Of a stretch of 25,618 nt of DNA, positions 1 through 8,065 are shown in pieces. The stretch is from a virus, in the IMG/VR virus record IMGVR_UViG_3300010370_000214, positions 1 to 25,618 of that record, one strand, 5' to 3'. The notes under the pieces are model-generated. The model was not told the origin of the DNA and did not search any database. It worked only from the letters and a program-made list of their open reading frames with translations. A program made the position numbers and the translations under genes. Every line of letters begins with the position of its first letter. Position 1 is the first letter of the stretch.

Positions 1-1
1 A

Positions 2-1456
2 GTAACGGGGCCACAAGGTATTACTGGCCCAACAGGAGCCACTGGTATTCAGGGTGCCACAGGTGCAGCAGGTTATTCTTCAAGCTTGTTTAAATACAAT
101 GCAAAGACATCAACCACAACAGGCGATCCTGGTGCAGGCTATTTAATTTGGAACAATGCCACGCAAACAAGTTCCACAAGCATTAGTGTTAGTCATTTAA
201 CAAGCGACAGCGTTGATGCTGATATCTTTTTGGCTTTATTAGTTCAAGAAGAAAAGTTAACAATTCAAGATCAAAGCGCAAGCGCTAACTATCAAACTTG
301 GAAGATCAATGGCACGCCATCAAATACAAATCCTGGAGCAGCAAACAGTTACTGGACGTACCCCGTAAGTCTTGTGGCTTCAGGCGGTACTGGCACATCT
401 AATTTTTCAAATAACCAAGCTGTTTTCTTGGCGTTGGTTAATGGTTTATCTGGACCTACTGGCCCCACTGGAGCTACCGGTCTGCAAGGAAGTACAGGTC
501 CAACAGGTGCGACAGGTATAGCCGGTACAGCAGGGGCGACAGGAGCCACAGGCCCACAAGGTGCTACAGGCGCTATTGGCATTACTGGTGCTACAGGAAT
601 CCAGGGTGCCACAGGTGCCACCGGAGCAACAGGTGCAATTGGCATCACAGGTGCTACAGGTGTTCAAGGTGCTACAGGTGTCCAAGGTGCTACAGGCGCT
701 ATTGGCATCACAGGTGCTACTGGTATTCAAGGTGTTACAGGTGCTACAGGGCCCACTGGCCCTCAGGGAACCCCTGGTGGGGCAACTGGGGCCACGGGAG
801 CCACTGGTCCAGCAGGTACAAACGGCGCCACAGGTGCTACTGGCCCCGCTGGTACAGACGGTGCAACGGGTCCAACAGGTGTTACGGGCGCGACAGGCCC
901 TGCAGGCAGCGGTGGCGTCTCCCTCGCGAGAATTGATACTAGATATTACTTTCCCTATGGAGTTAATGCTGCTTCTACTACAAATGTAGTAATAACCGCA
1001 AATCGTGTTTACTATACAGCTTTTGTTAATACAACGACAACGACTTGGACCGAAGTAGGAATGAGGGTGACGACTGCGGCAGGAAGCTCTGCATTGCGTT
1101 TTGGTGTATATGCAGCCGGCTCTTCTGGCTTGCCAACAACATTACTTCAAGATTTTGGAACAGTTAGCTCTACTACAACCGGAACAAAAACAATTACGAT
1201 ATCATACCAAATGGATCCGGGTGTCTATTATCTGGCCTACACTTCAAACGGCGCTCCAACACTGGGCGGTTCGTCACTTACTGTTGCTTCTGTGACATTT
1301 TTATATGGATCACATAGTGCTGGGGTTACAGCTAGCATTGCGCTTTGGTACGAAGACCCTGGCCTAAGCGGTTCTTTGCCAAGTACGGCAAATACCTCAC
1401 TTTCTTTCCAAGATACTAGCCTTGTCAGGGCATATCCCTGGTTACGAATCGCTTAA
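2..1456 (+). CDS. Collagen-like tail fibre/adhesin protein, 5' end outside window
   Basis: Probable virion fibre or spike protein. The frame is open from base 2 with no stop, and its first 24 codons already read as Gly-X-Y triplets, so the gene starts left of the window; the TTG at 86 is only an internal codon. Domains in order: a collagen-like block (2-73), a globular domain of about 125 residues (about 74-451), a long Gly-X-Y block rich in GAT, GPT, GIQ and GIT triplets (452-916), and a C-terminal beta-rich domain of about 180 residues ending in LRIA. The globular insert resembles a domain common in phage collagen-like proteins. The C-terminal domain is a likely receptor-binding or trimerisation head (inference). 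The glycosyltransferase-methyltransferase gene follows after 10 bases. Collagen-like and structural nature is clear; exact virion position is not. Confidence 0.85.
   Translation, partial: VTGPQGITGPTGATGIQGATGAAGYSSSLFKYNAKTSTTTGDPGAGYLIWNNATQTSSTSISVSHLTSDSVDADIFLALLVQEEKLTIQDQSASANYQTWKINGTPSNTNPGAANSYWTYPVSLVASGGTGTSNFSNNQAVFLALVNGLSGPTGPTGATGLQGSTGPTGATGIAGTAGATGATGPQGATGAIGITGATGIQGATGATGATGAIGITGATGVQGATGVQGATGAIGITGATGIQGVTGATGPTGPQGTPGGATGATGATGPAGTNGATGATGPAGTDGATGPTGVTGATGPAGSGGVSLARIDTRYYFPYGVNAASTTNVVITANRVYYTAFVNTTTTTWTEVGMRVTTAAGSSALRFGVYAAGSSGLPTTLLQDFGTVSSTTTGTKTITISYQMDPGVYYLAYTSNGAPTLGGSSLTVASVTFLYGSHSAGVTASIALWYEDPGLSGSLPSTANTSLSFQDTSLVRAYPWLRIA
452..916 (+). repeat. Gly-X-Y collagen-like coding repeat
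   Basis: About 155 codons of nearly unbroken Gly-X-Y triplets, with Thr, Ala, Ile, Gln and Pro in X and Y. At the DNA level this gives 9-base periodic repeats built on GGTGCTACAGG-like units, with one break at the GTPGGATG stretch. Such tracts expand and contract by slippage. A shorter block of the same kind is at 2-73. Confidence 0.9.
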
Positions 1457-1466
1457 AAAGCTAACC

Positions 1467-3089
1467 ATGCAGCTTCATCTAATTGGCCTGTTCCACACGC
1501 GTACAACCCTAGATTATTCGCACTGCGCATTTACGGGAAAGGTCTTGCGTTTTCCCAAGATGATGCAGCGTTTTGGATATGAAGTTATTGAGTATTCAAA
1601 TTTTGACAGTGAGTCTACAGCTGATGAGCATGTAGAAATTTTAAATAAAGAACAGTTTAATTCTTTCTTTGGTAAACGTGAGAAAACTGATTTCTTTGGA
1701 GATCACGCCTGTGTTGGCAGCCCTGCCCACCAGTTATTTGAAGAGCGTTTAATCGTTGAACTACATCAACGTGTCAAAGAAAAAGATATTATCTGCCATC
1801 CGTTTGGACACGCACATCAAAAACTTTTAGCCGAGTTCCCTAATAATCACCACGTTGAGACTGGTATTGGCTATCCAACTTTGATGCCGAATACTTTTCG
1901 CATCTTTGAATCATACGCATGGATGCATTATCACCAGGGGAAAGAAGACAGACAAGGGCGTAATTACGAGTGGGTTGTGCCTAACTACTTTGATTTAGAT
2001 GATTGGGAGCCAAATGAAAAAAATGGAGATTATCTAGCTTTCCTTGGCCGCATTTGCAGCGCCAAAGGAATGGACACCATTCGTGCCATTGCAGATTATA
2101 GTCCGTGGCCCATCATTCTCCATGGACAAGGAGATCCATCCCCCTGGGCACACCCCAACATTTTTTATGAAGGCCCCATCTCTGGCATGGAGCGTTCCAA
2201 CTTTTTGCGTAACGCACGAGCCGCATTGATGCCAACAAACTTTACTGAGCCGTTTGGGGGGAGTGGTGTAGAGGCAATGTTATGTGGTACTCCGTTGATT
2301 GCCGTTGATTACGGTGCATTTACAGAGACCATCGTGGATGGTGTCACAGGATTCAGGTGTCACACGCTTCAAGATTGGATTGATGCGATTGAAAGAGCAG
2401 GTGATTTAGATCGAAAACAAATTGCACGCATCACAAGAGAACGCTACAGCCTGGAAACTTGCGGTGAGAAATATGACAAGATTTTCAAGGACATCAATGC
2501 GTTATGGGACAAAGGTTGGTATCAACTGAAAAATCATGATGTCATTGATTACACCAGTCTTGATATAGAGGAAAAACCCTTTGCCAAAAGGTTAGCTCGC
2601 TGGATTGACGATGCTTACTTTAGTCCCGATCTTCTGATCGATCTTGGTTGCGGACCAGGGACTTATGTTGAATGTTTTAATGAACTAGGGATTGATGCAA
2701 TTGGATACGATATTGATCCACGGATAGAAGGTAAGCCCAATCTTTTTTGCCAAGACCTTTTAACTGTCACGCCTGAGGAAAAGGCTGGCGTAGTTTTGTG
2801 TATGGAAGTAGCTGAGCACATGGATGAATCCAAAAACAAAGAAATCATCCAAGCTATTTTGCGTTGTTTAGCACCAAAGGGAATTTTAATTTGGACAGCA
2901 GCAGCCCCTGGTCAAGGTGGGGTTGGCCACATTAACTGCAAACCAAAAGAATACTGGAGAGACCTAATGGATAAAACACCTGGTCTATGTCATATGCCAG
3001 GGATAGAAGACGCTTTAATAAAAGACATGAAACGAGGGTATCACATGGGTTGGTTTGTACAGAATGTATTGGTATACTGCCAGCAATAA
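1467..3089 (+). CDS. Glycosyltransferase (GT4-like) fused to SAM-dependent methyltransferase
   Basis: A 540-aa two-domain sugar-modifying enzyme. Residues about 1-350 are a GT-B fold glycosyltransferase: LAFLGRICSAKGMDTI is the usual strand-loop-helix after the linker, and EPFGGSGVEAM (about 260-270) gives the E-x7-E nucleotide-sugar motif of retaining GT4 enzymes. Residues about 375-540 are a class I methyltransferase, with motif I LIDLGCGPGT near 390 and an acidic residue ending the next strand (GYDIDP). A likely role is to transfer a sugar and then methylate it, on a virion protein or host glycan (inference). I chose ATG 1467; the frame extends up to a TTG at 1422 but that would overlap the fibre gene. 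Position right behind the collagen-like fibre suggests the fibre as substrate. Family is sure; substrate is not. Confidence 0.85.
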   Translation: MQLHLIGLFHTRTTLDYSHCAFTGKVLRFPKMMQRFGYEVIEYSNFDSESTADEHVEILNKEQFNSFFGKREKTDFFGDHACVGSPAHQLFEERLIVELHQRVKEKDIICHPFGHAHQKLLAEFPNNHHVETGIGYPTLMPNTFRIFESYAWMHYHQGKEDRQGRNYEWVVPNYFDLDDWEPNEKNGDYLAFLGRICSAKGMDTIRAIADYSPWPIILHGQGDPSPWAHPNIFYEGPISGMERSNFLRNARAALMPTNFTEPFGGSGVEAMLCGTPLIAVDYGAFTETIVDGVTGFRCHTLQDWIDAIERAGDLDRKQIARITRERYSLETCGEKYDKIFKDINALWDKGWYQLKNHDVIDYTSLDIEEKPFAKRLARWIDDAYFSPDLLIDLGCGPGTYVECFNELGIDAIGYDIDPRIEGKPNLFCQDLLTVTPEEKAGVVLCMEVAEHMDESKNKEIIQAILRCLAPKGILIWTAAAPGQGGVGHINCKPKEYWRDLMDKTPGLCHMPGIEDALIKDMKRGYHMGWFVQNVLVYCQQ

Positions 3090-3116
3090 AAAACAGCTCT
3101 ACAATTTGTAGAGCTG
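3088..3116 (-). terminator. Rho-independent terminator of the minus-strand HTH gene
   Basis: A perfect 10-bp stem (CAGCTCTACA / TGTAGAGCTG) with a 3-base loop at 3094-3116. On the minus strand it is followed by six T's (A's at 3088-3093), so it ends transcription from the HTH gene at 3370. On the plus strand there is no T run behind it, so it would serve the upstream gene only as a hairpin. Confidence 0.85.
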
Positions 3117-3151
3117 CCATACATCCTCTTATCCCCGCTTTGTAATGTAGC

Positions 3152-3370
3152 TTACACTGCAACAGGCACCATACCCTGTTTATGCAGGTGCTTCCTGACG
3201 GCAGACACATTCCACTTATAGCTGTCCCTGGACATGGTGCCAGGGAATGCCGCAAAGTGAGGACCAAGCTTCAGTGTGCCGTCATCGCGGTACTGGAACA
3301 GAGTCTTCTTGTCAATACCCAGAAGTTGTTCTGCTTGCTGGATTGATACCCAGCCGGGATGCTTAGCCAT
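3152..3370 (-). CDS. Small HTH DNA-binding protein, excisionase/MerR-like
   Basis: A 72-aa protein with an N-terminal helix-turn-helix at about 8-34 (VSIQQAEQLLGIDKKTLFQY), followed by a short wing and a helix ending in VRKHLHKQG. The length and layout fit excisionase (Xis) or MerR-type winged-helix proteins, which are DNA-bending recombination factors or small regulators. It is a one-gene unit against the direction of its neighbours, with its own terminator and a possible promoter, as expected of a regulator. The second HTH protein at 10666-11079 has the same layout. No integrase lies in the window, so an excision role is only a possibility. Confidence 0.7.
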   Translation of the reverse strand: MAKHPGWVSIQQAEQLLGIDKKTLFQYRDDGTLKLGPHFAAFPGTMSRDSYKWNVSAVRKHLHKQGMVPVAV

Positions 3371-3390
3371 TGGAGTGGCAGTGGTTACCC

Positions 3391-3422
3391 TTATAACCTA
3401 CCGCGAGTCAAGGGCTTGTCAA
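3391..3422 (-). promoter_or_regulatory. Possible sigma70-type promoter of the minus-strand HTH gene
   Basis: On the minus strand TTGACA (3417-3422, perfect -35) is followed by TTATAA (3391-3396), 20 bases later and about 20 bases before the ATG at 3370. The spacer is 3 bases over the ideal 17. A better-spaced but poorer -10, TAGGTT, lies 16 bases from the TTGACA. Confidence 0.4.
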
Positions 3423-3506
3423 CGCCTTTAAGGAAAGTTTTATCTCTTTGTTTTACAGAGGAACATATGTGGGCAAACTAGAATGAATTAACGGCAATTA
3501 AATAGC

Positions 3507-3863
3507 ATGTTTTGCAGCCAGCACGAGCCCCTCGCCCTGCTAGTTGAACTAAAGCCAAAACTTGCAAAAAAACGTTTCAGAGAAGAGATATATAAAGCTT
3601 GGGACCATAAATGTGGCTATTGCCAAGAGCCGGCAACAAGTTTGGATCACGTAGTACCTCGTTTTAAATCTGGTTCATCTAATCGAAATAACCTGGTTCC
3701 TTGCTGTCGACGTTGCAATTCAAATAAAGCGTCTAGCAATATGGAGGAGTGGTTTAAGCAGCAAGAATATTTTACGGAAGAAAAATTAGCTAAAATAAAA
3801 ACCTGGATGGAAAATGAAATCATTAACCTATCTAGCTTCAAAGATCACTACCTTGCTTCCTGA
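3507..3863 (+). CDS. HNH endonuclease
   Basis: A 118-aa HNH nuclease of the common Cys4 zinc type. It shows CGYC, then DHVVPR with the first active His, NNL for the Asn, and CCRRCNSNK closing the zinc site. Such enzymes cut one or both DNA strands; in phages they are free-standing homing nucleases or packaging helpers. No ribosome site is visible before the ATG. Its TGA stop shares one base with the ATG of the next gene (TGATG at 3861-3865), so the two are probably translated in coupling, which is unusual for a selfish homing gene and may mean a useful role. Which role cannot be read from the sequence. Confidence 0.85.
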   Translation: MFCSQHEPLALLVELKPKLAKKRFREEIYKAWDHKCGYCQEPATSLDHVVPRFKSGSSNRNNLVPCCRRCNSNKASSNMEEWFKQQEYFTEEKLAKIKTWMENEIINLSSFKDHYLAS

Positions 3864-6082
3864 TGGCTTCTTTTACTTCCACGGTTGTTAATGGGCAACC
3901 TGTTTTGAAATATCTGGAAACAGATAATGAAGAGGAGAATGCTATTGCCGCAGATATTGCCCAACGCTTTAATGCGGCTTTACCAGGTACCTATAAATCA
4001 CAGCTAGCAAACATACAAAACAAGTACGGTAAAGATATTGTCAAAAAATATATTCCCACAGAAGCTTTAACTGCAATTACAGATTTTTATAAATCAAAAA
4101 ACGTATCGACGAAATGGAATACAAGCAATGGAGCAAAGCCCCCCGTGGGCGAGTTTGATGCTACTTATTATTCCAAACAAGTGCCAGACGTTGTGCAGAA
4201 GTGGAAAGAAGCAGAGAAAGCAGTGGAATTTGGCGACCAGTCTCTGCCAGATGTAGATATTACTGAGCGATATGACCCAGACACTTACCTTCAGTACCAC
4301 TACACGACAGTTGGCAAGCACTCAGGTATACGCGCAAACGAAGTACAAGATCTTCAAACTGCAAAACAATACCAAGAAAAGTGGGTACCAACTGACAGAG
4401 AGCAACAGATCATGCGGGACACTCTCTTGGCAAAGGGAGCAGGGGAAACTTCTTTAGTCGAAAGAGAAACACAGAAATACGTTAATGAACAAGGCGAACT
4501 TCGTTTCAACGCATTGGTGTCAGACACCCTAAAAGAAAGCCTTAACGAATTAAAAAAGGCCAAATGGAAAGAGACTCAGACTGACTTCATGAGTCGCATG
4601 CCAGAATTCTCGGAAGTTTACAATTTAACTTCTAATTTATCCAATTCGATTTTGGGAGATACGGGCATTGGTGGTTATTTAAATATTATGGGAGGAAGTA
4701 AAGCAGAAGAAAAAGTAACCAAAGGTTTAAAAAATGCCCTGGGAATGGGCAATAATGTTCAATACAACTGGCAACAATGGTTTGATAATACACTAACAAA
4801 AAGATATGAAACTCTTGAAAAAATACAAGACCCAACAGATGCAACCAAAGAGTATGAACTCGACAAGGAATTTGCAACGCGCTATATCAATGACTACTTA
4901 AAGCCACGTTTTGACACTTCTAAGTCAATGTCGGAATTTGTAAGTTATTTGGATGTTCTTGAGAGCGAACAAAATATCTTGCAGACTCAGACAGTGTCTA
5001 ACAAGCTGAAAGAATTAGGTACGTTAAAAGCACAATCATTTATTAAAGATCTCGCTGCTACTGGCGCAACTCGTTATTTTGATCCTGAGTTTTATTTTAA
5101 TCCAGGGGGGAACGACGCAAAAGCAAGCTTGTATCAGTTGCAAAAAGATAGCGTCGCAAAAGATTGGGATGCCGCCAAGAATAACCCAGACACTATTGCT
5201 GCTAACGGAGTGAGCTGGAGTCAGCTTGCTTATCAGTACGGTGTCGATTTGAACAATAAAGATCAATTTGCACAACTACATTATCAAGTCCTTGGAAAGG
5301 ATAAACAATATGATGCGGCTTCAGATGCACTGACTAATAAAGACTTGATAGATTTTATTCAGAAAGATCTTGCGACAACATTATCAGAAGCAGAGAAAAA
5401 CTATGGCTCTAATGTGTTTTTGGAATTTGTAACTCCGGAACAAATCGCAGATGTTTTGCTCAGCGGTCTAGACCCGGCCAAAACACCAGAAGCCTGGAAG
5501 GAAACTCTCAAGCAATACAACATTGAAGATACAGGTCAACCCATAGAAGAAGTTAAAAAACTGTTAATGCAAACAGTTAGAACAGTTCCCGCTGAATCAA
5601 TTCGAAATGCTATTGAACAAATCAACAAACAAAACAAGACACCAACCCAGGAGTTACTAGGAATTGAATACATCCAAAGACCTGAAGACGCAAAAACCGT
5701 TAAGTCAGAAGGAGAGACTACTTTATATAACGTATTCAAGAACGCTGGTTTCTCTGGAACTGAAGATGAATTTTATACCAATTTTATGCCTGATGTGAAC
5801 AGGAGTGAAATGGCATTACTAAGTCAGGGACAGAAAGGCACGGATACCGAAGGAAGTGTCTGGGCTAGCTTGAAGAGCAAAGATCCTTTCGAAGTGATGG
5901 GAGCCGCCGAGAGTTTATTTGATACAACATCCACTAAACCTACAACAACTTCTACCGCAAAGACAAGTAAAACGTCTGGCTATCTTACAATGTTGGAAGA
6001 TGAAGATGCTAACGCTAAATCAAAGAGCGGGCAACAAATCTTAAATGAATTTACATCAATGTTTGGCGGGTTTAAATTCTGA
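3863..6082 (+). CDS. Large probable virion protein (739 aa), unknown family
   Basis: I do not recognise a named family. It is hydrophilic, Lys/Glu/Gln/Asn-rich, largely helical in character, with no signal peptide or membrane segment and a Thr/Ser/Lys linker near the C-terminus (about 690-710). Two regions look related: about 98-156 (FDATYYSKQVPDV, then YDPDTYLQYHYTTVGKHSG) and about 403-487 (YFDPEFYFNP, then FAQLHYQVLGKDKQYD). Both resemble the short FDxxYYLxxNPDV...HYxxxG repeat seen in many surface and phage proteins. It sits between an HNH gene (1-base overlap upstream) and two small basic proteins (1-base overlap downstream). An internal-core, ejection or tail protein is the best guess from size, composition and position. 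Confidence 0.7.
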   Translation: MASFTSTVVNGQPVLKYLETDNEEENAIAADIAQRFNAALPGTYKSQLANIQNKYGKDIVKKYIPTEALTAITDFYKSKNVSTKWNTSNGAKPPVGEFDATYYSKQVPDVVQKWKEAEKAVEFGDQSLPDVDITERYDPDTYLQYHYTTVGKHSGIRANEVQDLQTAKQYQEKWVPTDREQQIMRDTLLAKGAGETSLVERETQKYVNEQGELRFNALVSDTLKESLNELKKAKWKETQTDFMSRMPEFSEVYNLTSNLSNSILGDTGIGGYLNIMGGSKAEEKVTKGLKNALGMGNNVQYNWQQWFDNTLTKRYETLEKIQDPTDATKEYELDKEFATRYINDYLKPRFDTSKSMSEFVSYLDVLESEQNILQTQTVSNKLKELGTLKAQSFIKDLAATGATRYFDPEFYFNPGGNDAKASLYQLQKDSVAKDWDAAKNNPDTIAANGVSWSQLAYQYGVDLNNKDQFAQLHYQVLGKDKQYDAASDALTNKDLIDFIQKDLATTLSEAEKNYGSNVFLEFVTPEQIADVLLSGLDPAKTPEAWKETLKQYNIEDTGQPIEEVKKLLMQTVRTVPAESIRNAIEQINKQNKTPTQELLGIEYIQRPEDAKTVKSEGETTLYNVFKNAGFSGTEDEFYTNFMPDVNRSEMALLSQGQKGTDTEGSVWASLKSKDPFEVMGAAESLFDTTSTKPTTTSTAKTSKTSGYLTMLEDEDANAKSKSGQQILNEFTSMFGGFKF

Positions 6083-6381
6083 TGTCTGATACACATAAGC
6101 GGGCAGCAAAGGCAGCAAAACTTGCGAAGGATTCCATGCATTGCAATAAACCCCGTCGCACCCCTGGGCACAAAACAAAATCACATGTGGTAAAAGCGTG
6201 CGAAGGAGGCGAGGAAAAGATTATCCGCTTCGGACAACAAGGCGTAGAGGGAGCTGGTAAACACCCCAAAACAGAGAAAGATAAAGCACGTAAGCGTTCG
6301 TACTATGCCCGCCATAACGCCCAGGATCCCAATCCTGAAAAGATGTCAGCACGTTACTGGAGCCACCGTGTCAAATGGTGA
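6082..6381 (+). CDS. Conserved small basic phage protein
   Basis: A 99-aa, very basic protein (many Lys, Arg, His). It begins one base inside the stop of the 739-aa gene (TGATG). The middle part, with KIIRFGQQGVEGAG and then KTEKDKARKRSYYARH, and the end MSARYWSHRVKW look like a small phage family whose members end in SAxYWAxxVKW. I recall the pattern but cannot name a function. The charge suggests contact with DNA or packing inside the capsid (inference). Confidence 0.75.
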   Translation: MSDTHKRAAKAAKLAKDSMHCNKPRRTPGHKTKSHVVKACEGGEEKIIRFGQQGVEGAGKHPKTEKDKARKRSYYARHNAQDPNPEKMSARYWSHRVKW

Positions 6382-6419
6382 TTTCTCCGCTAAGCTGCAT
6401 GGGCTGATTACTTTCCAGC

Positions 6420-6545
6420 ATGGCCAAACCCAAATCAACCACCACTCACATTGAGGGCAAGCCCAAGACCACTTCTATTGGTCAAGGTCAAAATAGCCGT
6501 CCTGAACGCCGAGGCAAGAAGAAGCTACGCGGCCAAGGTAAATAA
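6420..6545 (+). CDS. Very small basic protein (41 aa)
   Basis: An ATG-started frame of 41 codons reading MAKPKSTTTHIEGKP at the start and KKLRGQGK at the end, with a TAA stop. It contains TTSIGQGQNSRPERRGKKK. The Ser-Arg-Pro and basic RGQG ending recall tiny proteins found in structural clusters of many phages. It lies 38 bases after the previous basic protein and 24 bases before the lysozyme, in the same direction. Its charge pattern and clean fit in an otherwise empty gap support it as real; function unknown. Confidence 0.65.
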   Translation: MAKPKSTTTHIEGKPKTTSIGQGQNSRPERRGKKKLRGQGK

Positions 6546-6559
6546 AATTTATGTATATT

Positions 6560-6564
6560 GGGAG
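6560..6564 (+). promoter_or_regulatory. Ribosome binding site deciding the lysozyme start
   Basis: GGGAG lies 5 bases before ATG 6570. It supports that start over the in-frame TTG at 6558, which would place the site inside the gene. Confidence 0.7.
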
Positions 6565-6569
6565 TAATA

Positions 6570-7238
6570 ATGATTACTCCCATGTCGGATCTTTCGTGTG
6601 CTATTAATTTAATTCGTAAATACGAAGGATTCAACGAAAAAGCTTACCCCGATCCGACCACTGGCGGTGATCCCTACACCTTTGGGTATGGCACACAATT
6701 TTACCCAGACGGTTCCCCAGTGCGAAAAGGGCATTGTTGCAGTAAAGAAAAAGCCTTGGAATACTTGTTTCACGAGATTAACTTAATCGAAACACAGCTA
6801 TTAAAACTTAACTTTGGACTAGAAAGCCACATGCTCCAAGCTTTGATTTCATTTGTGCACTCAATCGGCTGGGAACCTTTTTTGTACACAAGCATCATCG
6901 ACCATCTTGAGCTGGAAAACTACGAGAGCGTTACTCACGAAATAAGTCGATGGATTTTTGATGCTGATCATAAAGTCATCGGGGGTCTCTTGGATCGGCG
7001 CAGAGAAGAAATTGATCTATTCCTCCAAGGGGTCAGCAACATTCCCGGCTGTGCCAACGGTGTTTTACTGACTGCCTTCCGTAATTACACTGCATCTGCA
7101 AAGCAGGTTAACGCAATTAGGCAATTAGAAGAAGCCATCAATCCCTATGTGCTCTCCGAATTTGCCAACAACTTCCAAACAGAAGAAGACCCTTGGGGGA
7201 TTGAGGAAGATGACACATATTTATTGTTTGACAGATAG
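6570..7238 (+). CDS. Phage lysozyme (GH24 muramidase), endolysin
   Basis: A 222-aa T4-lysozyme-type enzyme that cleaves the MurNAc-GlcNAc bond of peptidoglycan. The catalytic triad is visible: Glu19 in KYEGF, Asp28 in YPDP and Thr37 in YTFGYGT. The Glu-Asp spacing matches T4 lysozyme, with a short TTGGDPY insertion before the Thr. ALISFVHSIGW and GGLLDRRREE are the usual helical-lobe motifs. About 70 residues follow the RRREE motif (IPGCANG onward, ending in an acidic stretch); they have no clear family and could bind the wall or a partner. There is no signal peptide or anchor, so a holin would be needed for release. The nblA-like gene follows 24 bases later. Confidence 0.88.
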   Translation: MITPMSDLSCAINLIRKYEGFNEKAYPDPTTGGDPYTFGYGTQFYPDGSPVRKGHCCSKEKALEYLFHEINLIETQLLKLNFGLESHMLQALISFVHSIGWEPFLYTSIIDHLELENYESVTHEISRWIFDADHKVIGGLLDRRREEIDLFLQGVSNIPGCANGVLLTAFRNYTASAKQVNAIRQLEEAINPYVLSEFANNFQTEEDPWGIEEDDTYLLFDR

Positions 7239-7262
7239 ACTTAGAATAGTTGCATCTGAAAC

Positions 7263-7562
7263 ATGCAGAGAGGAATGGAAGAGTCAGTCGAAGCGAGAGA
7301 GTACGAGCTTCCATTGGAACTGCAGTTCTCTATGCGGAAAGCAGAGCTTGCGGCACGTGAGCTAACCTGGGACGAACTGTATTACGCTCTTCTTAACCTG
7401 TACCATCAACGACTGATGGAGTGGTACGCGATCAAGTCTCTCCTGGAAGACGAGAATATCTCAATTGATTTTGACATTCCAACTGACTTGGAATTAGAAG
7501 AACTCGCCGCCGCATGTACATACGACGACGAGGATGATGACGACGAACTTCAGCCGTTTTGA
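7263..7562 (+). CDS. nblA: NblA-like phycobilisome degradation adaptor
   Basis: NblA is a small adaptor that binds phycobilisomes and brings them to Clp protease, bleaching the cell. Residues 14-65 of this 99-aa protein follow the NblA pattern: YELPLELQFSMRKAEL matches the ELSLEQQFSIRxFE start, ELTWDELYYALLNLYHQR matches the MSxxQAxxFLVxLYxQM helix, and AIKSLLED matches the YQELLKH end. A usual NblA is about 60 aa. This one adds about 12 residues in front and 35 behind, ending in an acidic run (DDEDDDDEL). NblA genes are known in freshwater cyanophages and in an uncultured marine lineage. Another ATG at 7275 is possible but AGGA sits too close to it. TAGAAT at 7242-7247 could be a -10. The tail overlaps the convergent DUF3310 gene by 13 bases. 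The match is by eye. Confidence 0.8.
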   Translation: MQRGMEESVEAREYELPLELQFSMRKAELAARELTWDELYYALLNLYHQRLMEWYAIKSLLEDENISIDFDIPTDLELEELAAACTYDDEDDDDELQPF

Positions 7563-8065
7563 GCTTCGTCAAACGCAATAAGGCGATCTAAGTACCACTG
7601 ACCTTTTTTCAGTGACTTGGTACCGCCTTTCATTCGTTCACGCCAGCCATACTTCATTAAATTGCCTTTGCAATAACCACGGAATTCTTCCGGTGTTAAA
7701 GCAGCTTCAATTGCTTCAATACATTCAATTTCGCCATCGGTGTAGTGGGGAGGATGATTCACTTCGTCCCCTTGAACTACGGGCGCGTTTTCTTTAACAG
7801 CCCAAGGTACCGGGCAAACGCCATCCTTGCATTCCATGGCAGGTTTATCGCTGAATACTGTAATCTGGTCTACCGGATCAAACCACGACGTTTTGCCGAA
7901 AGCATCTGTTCCCTTTCCCCCGGTTCCGGTAGTTCCAGTACCAGTGCTTTCGGGCGCGGTGAAGCTCCAAGTGATAGGCCCTCCTCCATCGATGGGATGT
8001 AACCCGTCGTTCCTAGACGTTGACCCTCGAGATTCAATGGGTTCCTTTCGAGTCCCTGTTGGCAT
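7550..8065 (-). CDS. DUF3310-domain protein
   Basis: A 171-aa protein with a DUF3310 domain at about 102-166: VNHPPHYTDGEIECIEAI, then YCKGNLMKYGWRERMKGG and a WYLDRLIAF end. The domain is widespread in phages, usually near nucleotide and replication genes, and some members are annotated as nucleotide kinases without firm proof. The first 100 residues are low-complexity (Gly, Thr, Pro, Ser) and include the stretch ESTGTGTTGTGG. There is no ribosome site at ATG 8065, and another minus-strand frame (7870-8211) is open across this N-terminal half, so the true N-terminus is doubtful. It ends tail to tail with the nblA-like gene, overlapping by 13 bases. Confidence 0.8.
   Translation of the reverse strand: MPTGTRKEPIESRGSTSRNDGLHPIDGGGPITWSFTAPESTGTGTTGTGGKGTDAFGKTSWFDPVDQITVFSDKPAMECKDGVCPVPWAVKENAPVVQGDEVNHPPHYTDGEIECIEAIEAALTPEEFRGYCKGNLMKYGWRERMKGGTKSLKKGQWYLDRLIAFDEAQNG

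Noticed and set aside
86-88. TTG as start of the collagen-like gene
   Set aside because: The same frame is open to base 2 and reads as collagen triplets, so the gene begins outside the window.
349-989. Long Pro/Val/Ala-rich or Cys/Ser-rich frames over the collagen-like block, on both strands
   Set aside because: They are mirror or shifted readings of the GGT-GCT-ACA periodic DNA and have no independent start signals.
1422-1466. TTG 1422 as start of the glycosyltransferase
   Set aside because: It overlaps the fibre gene; ATG 1467 begins directly with the first strand of the GT fold (MQLHLIGLF).
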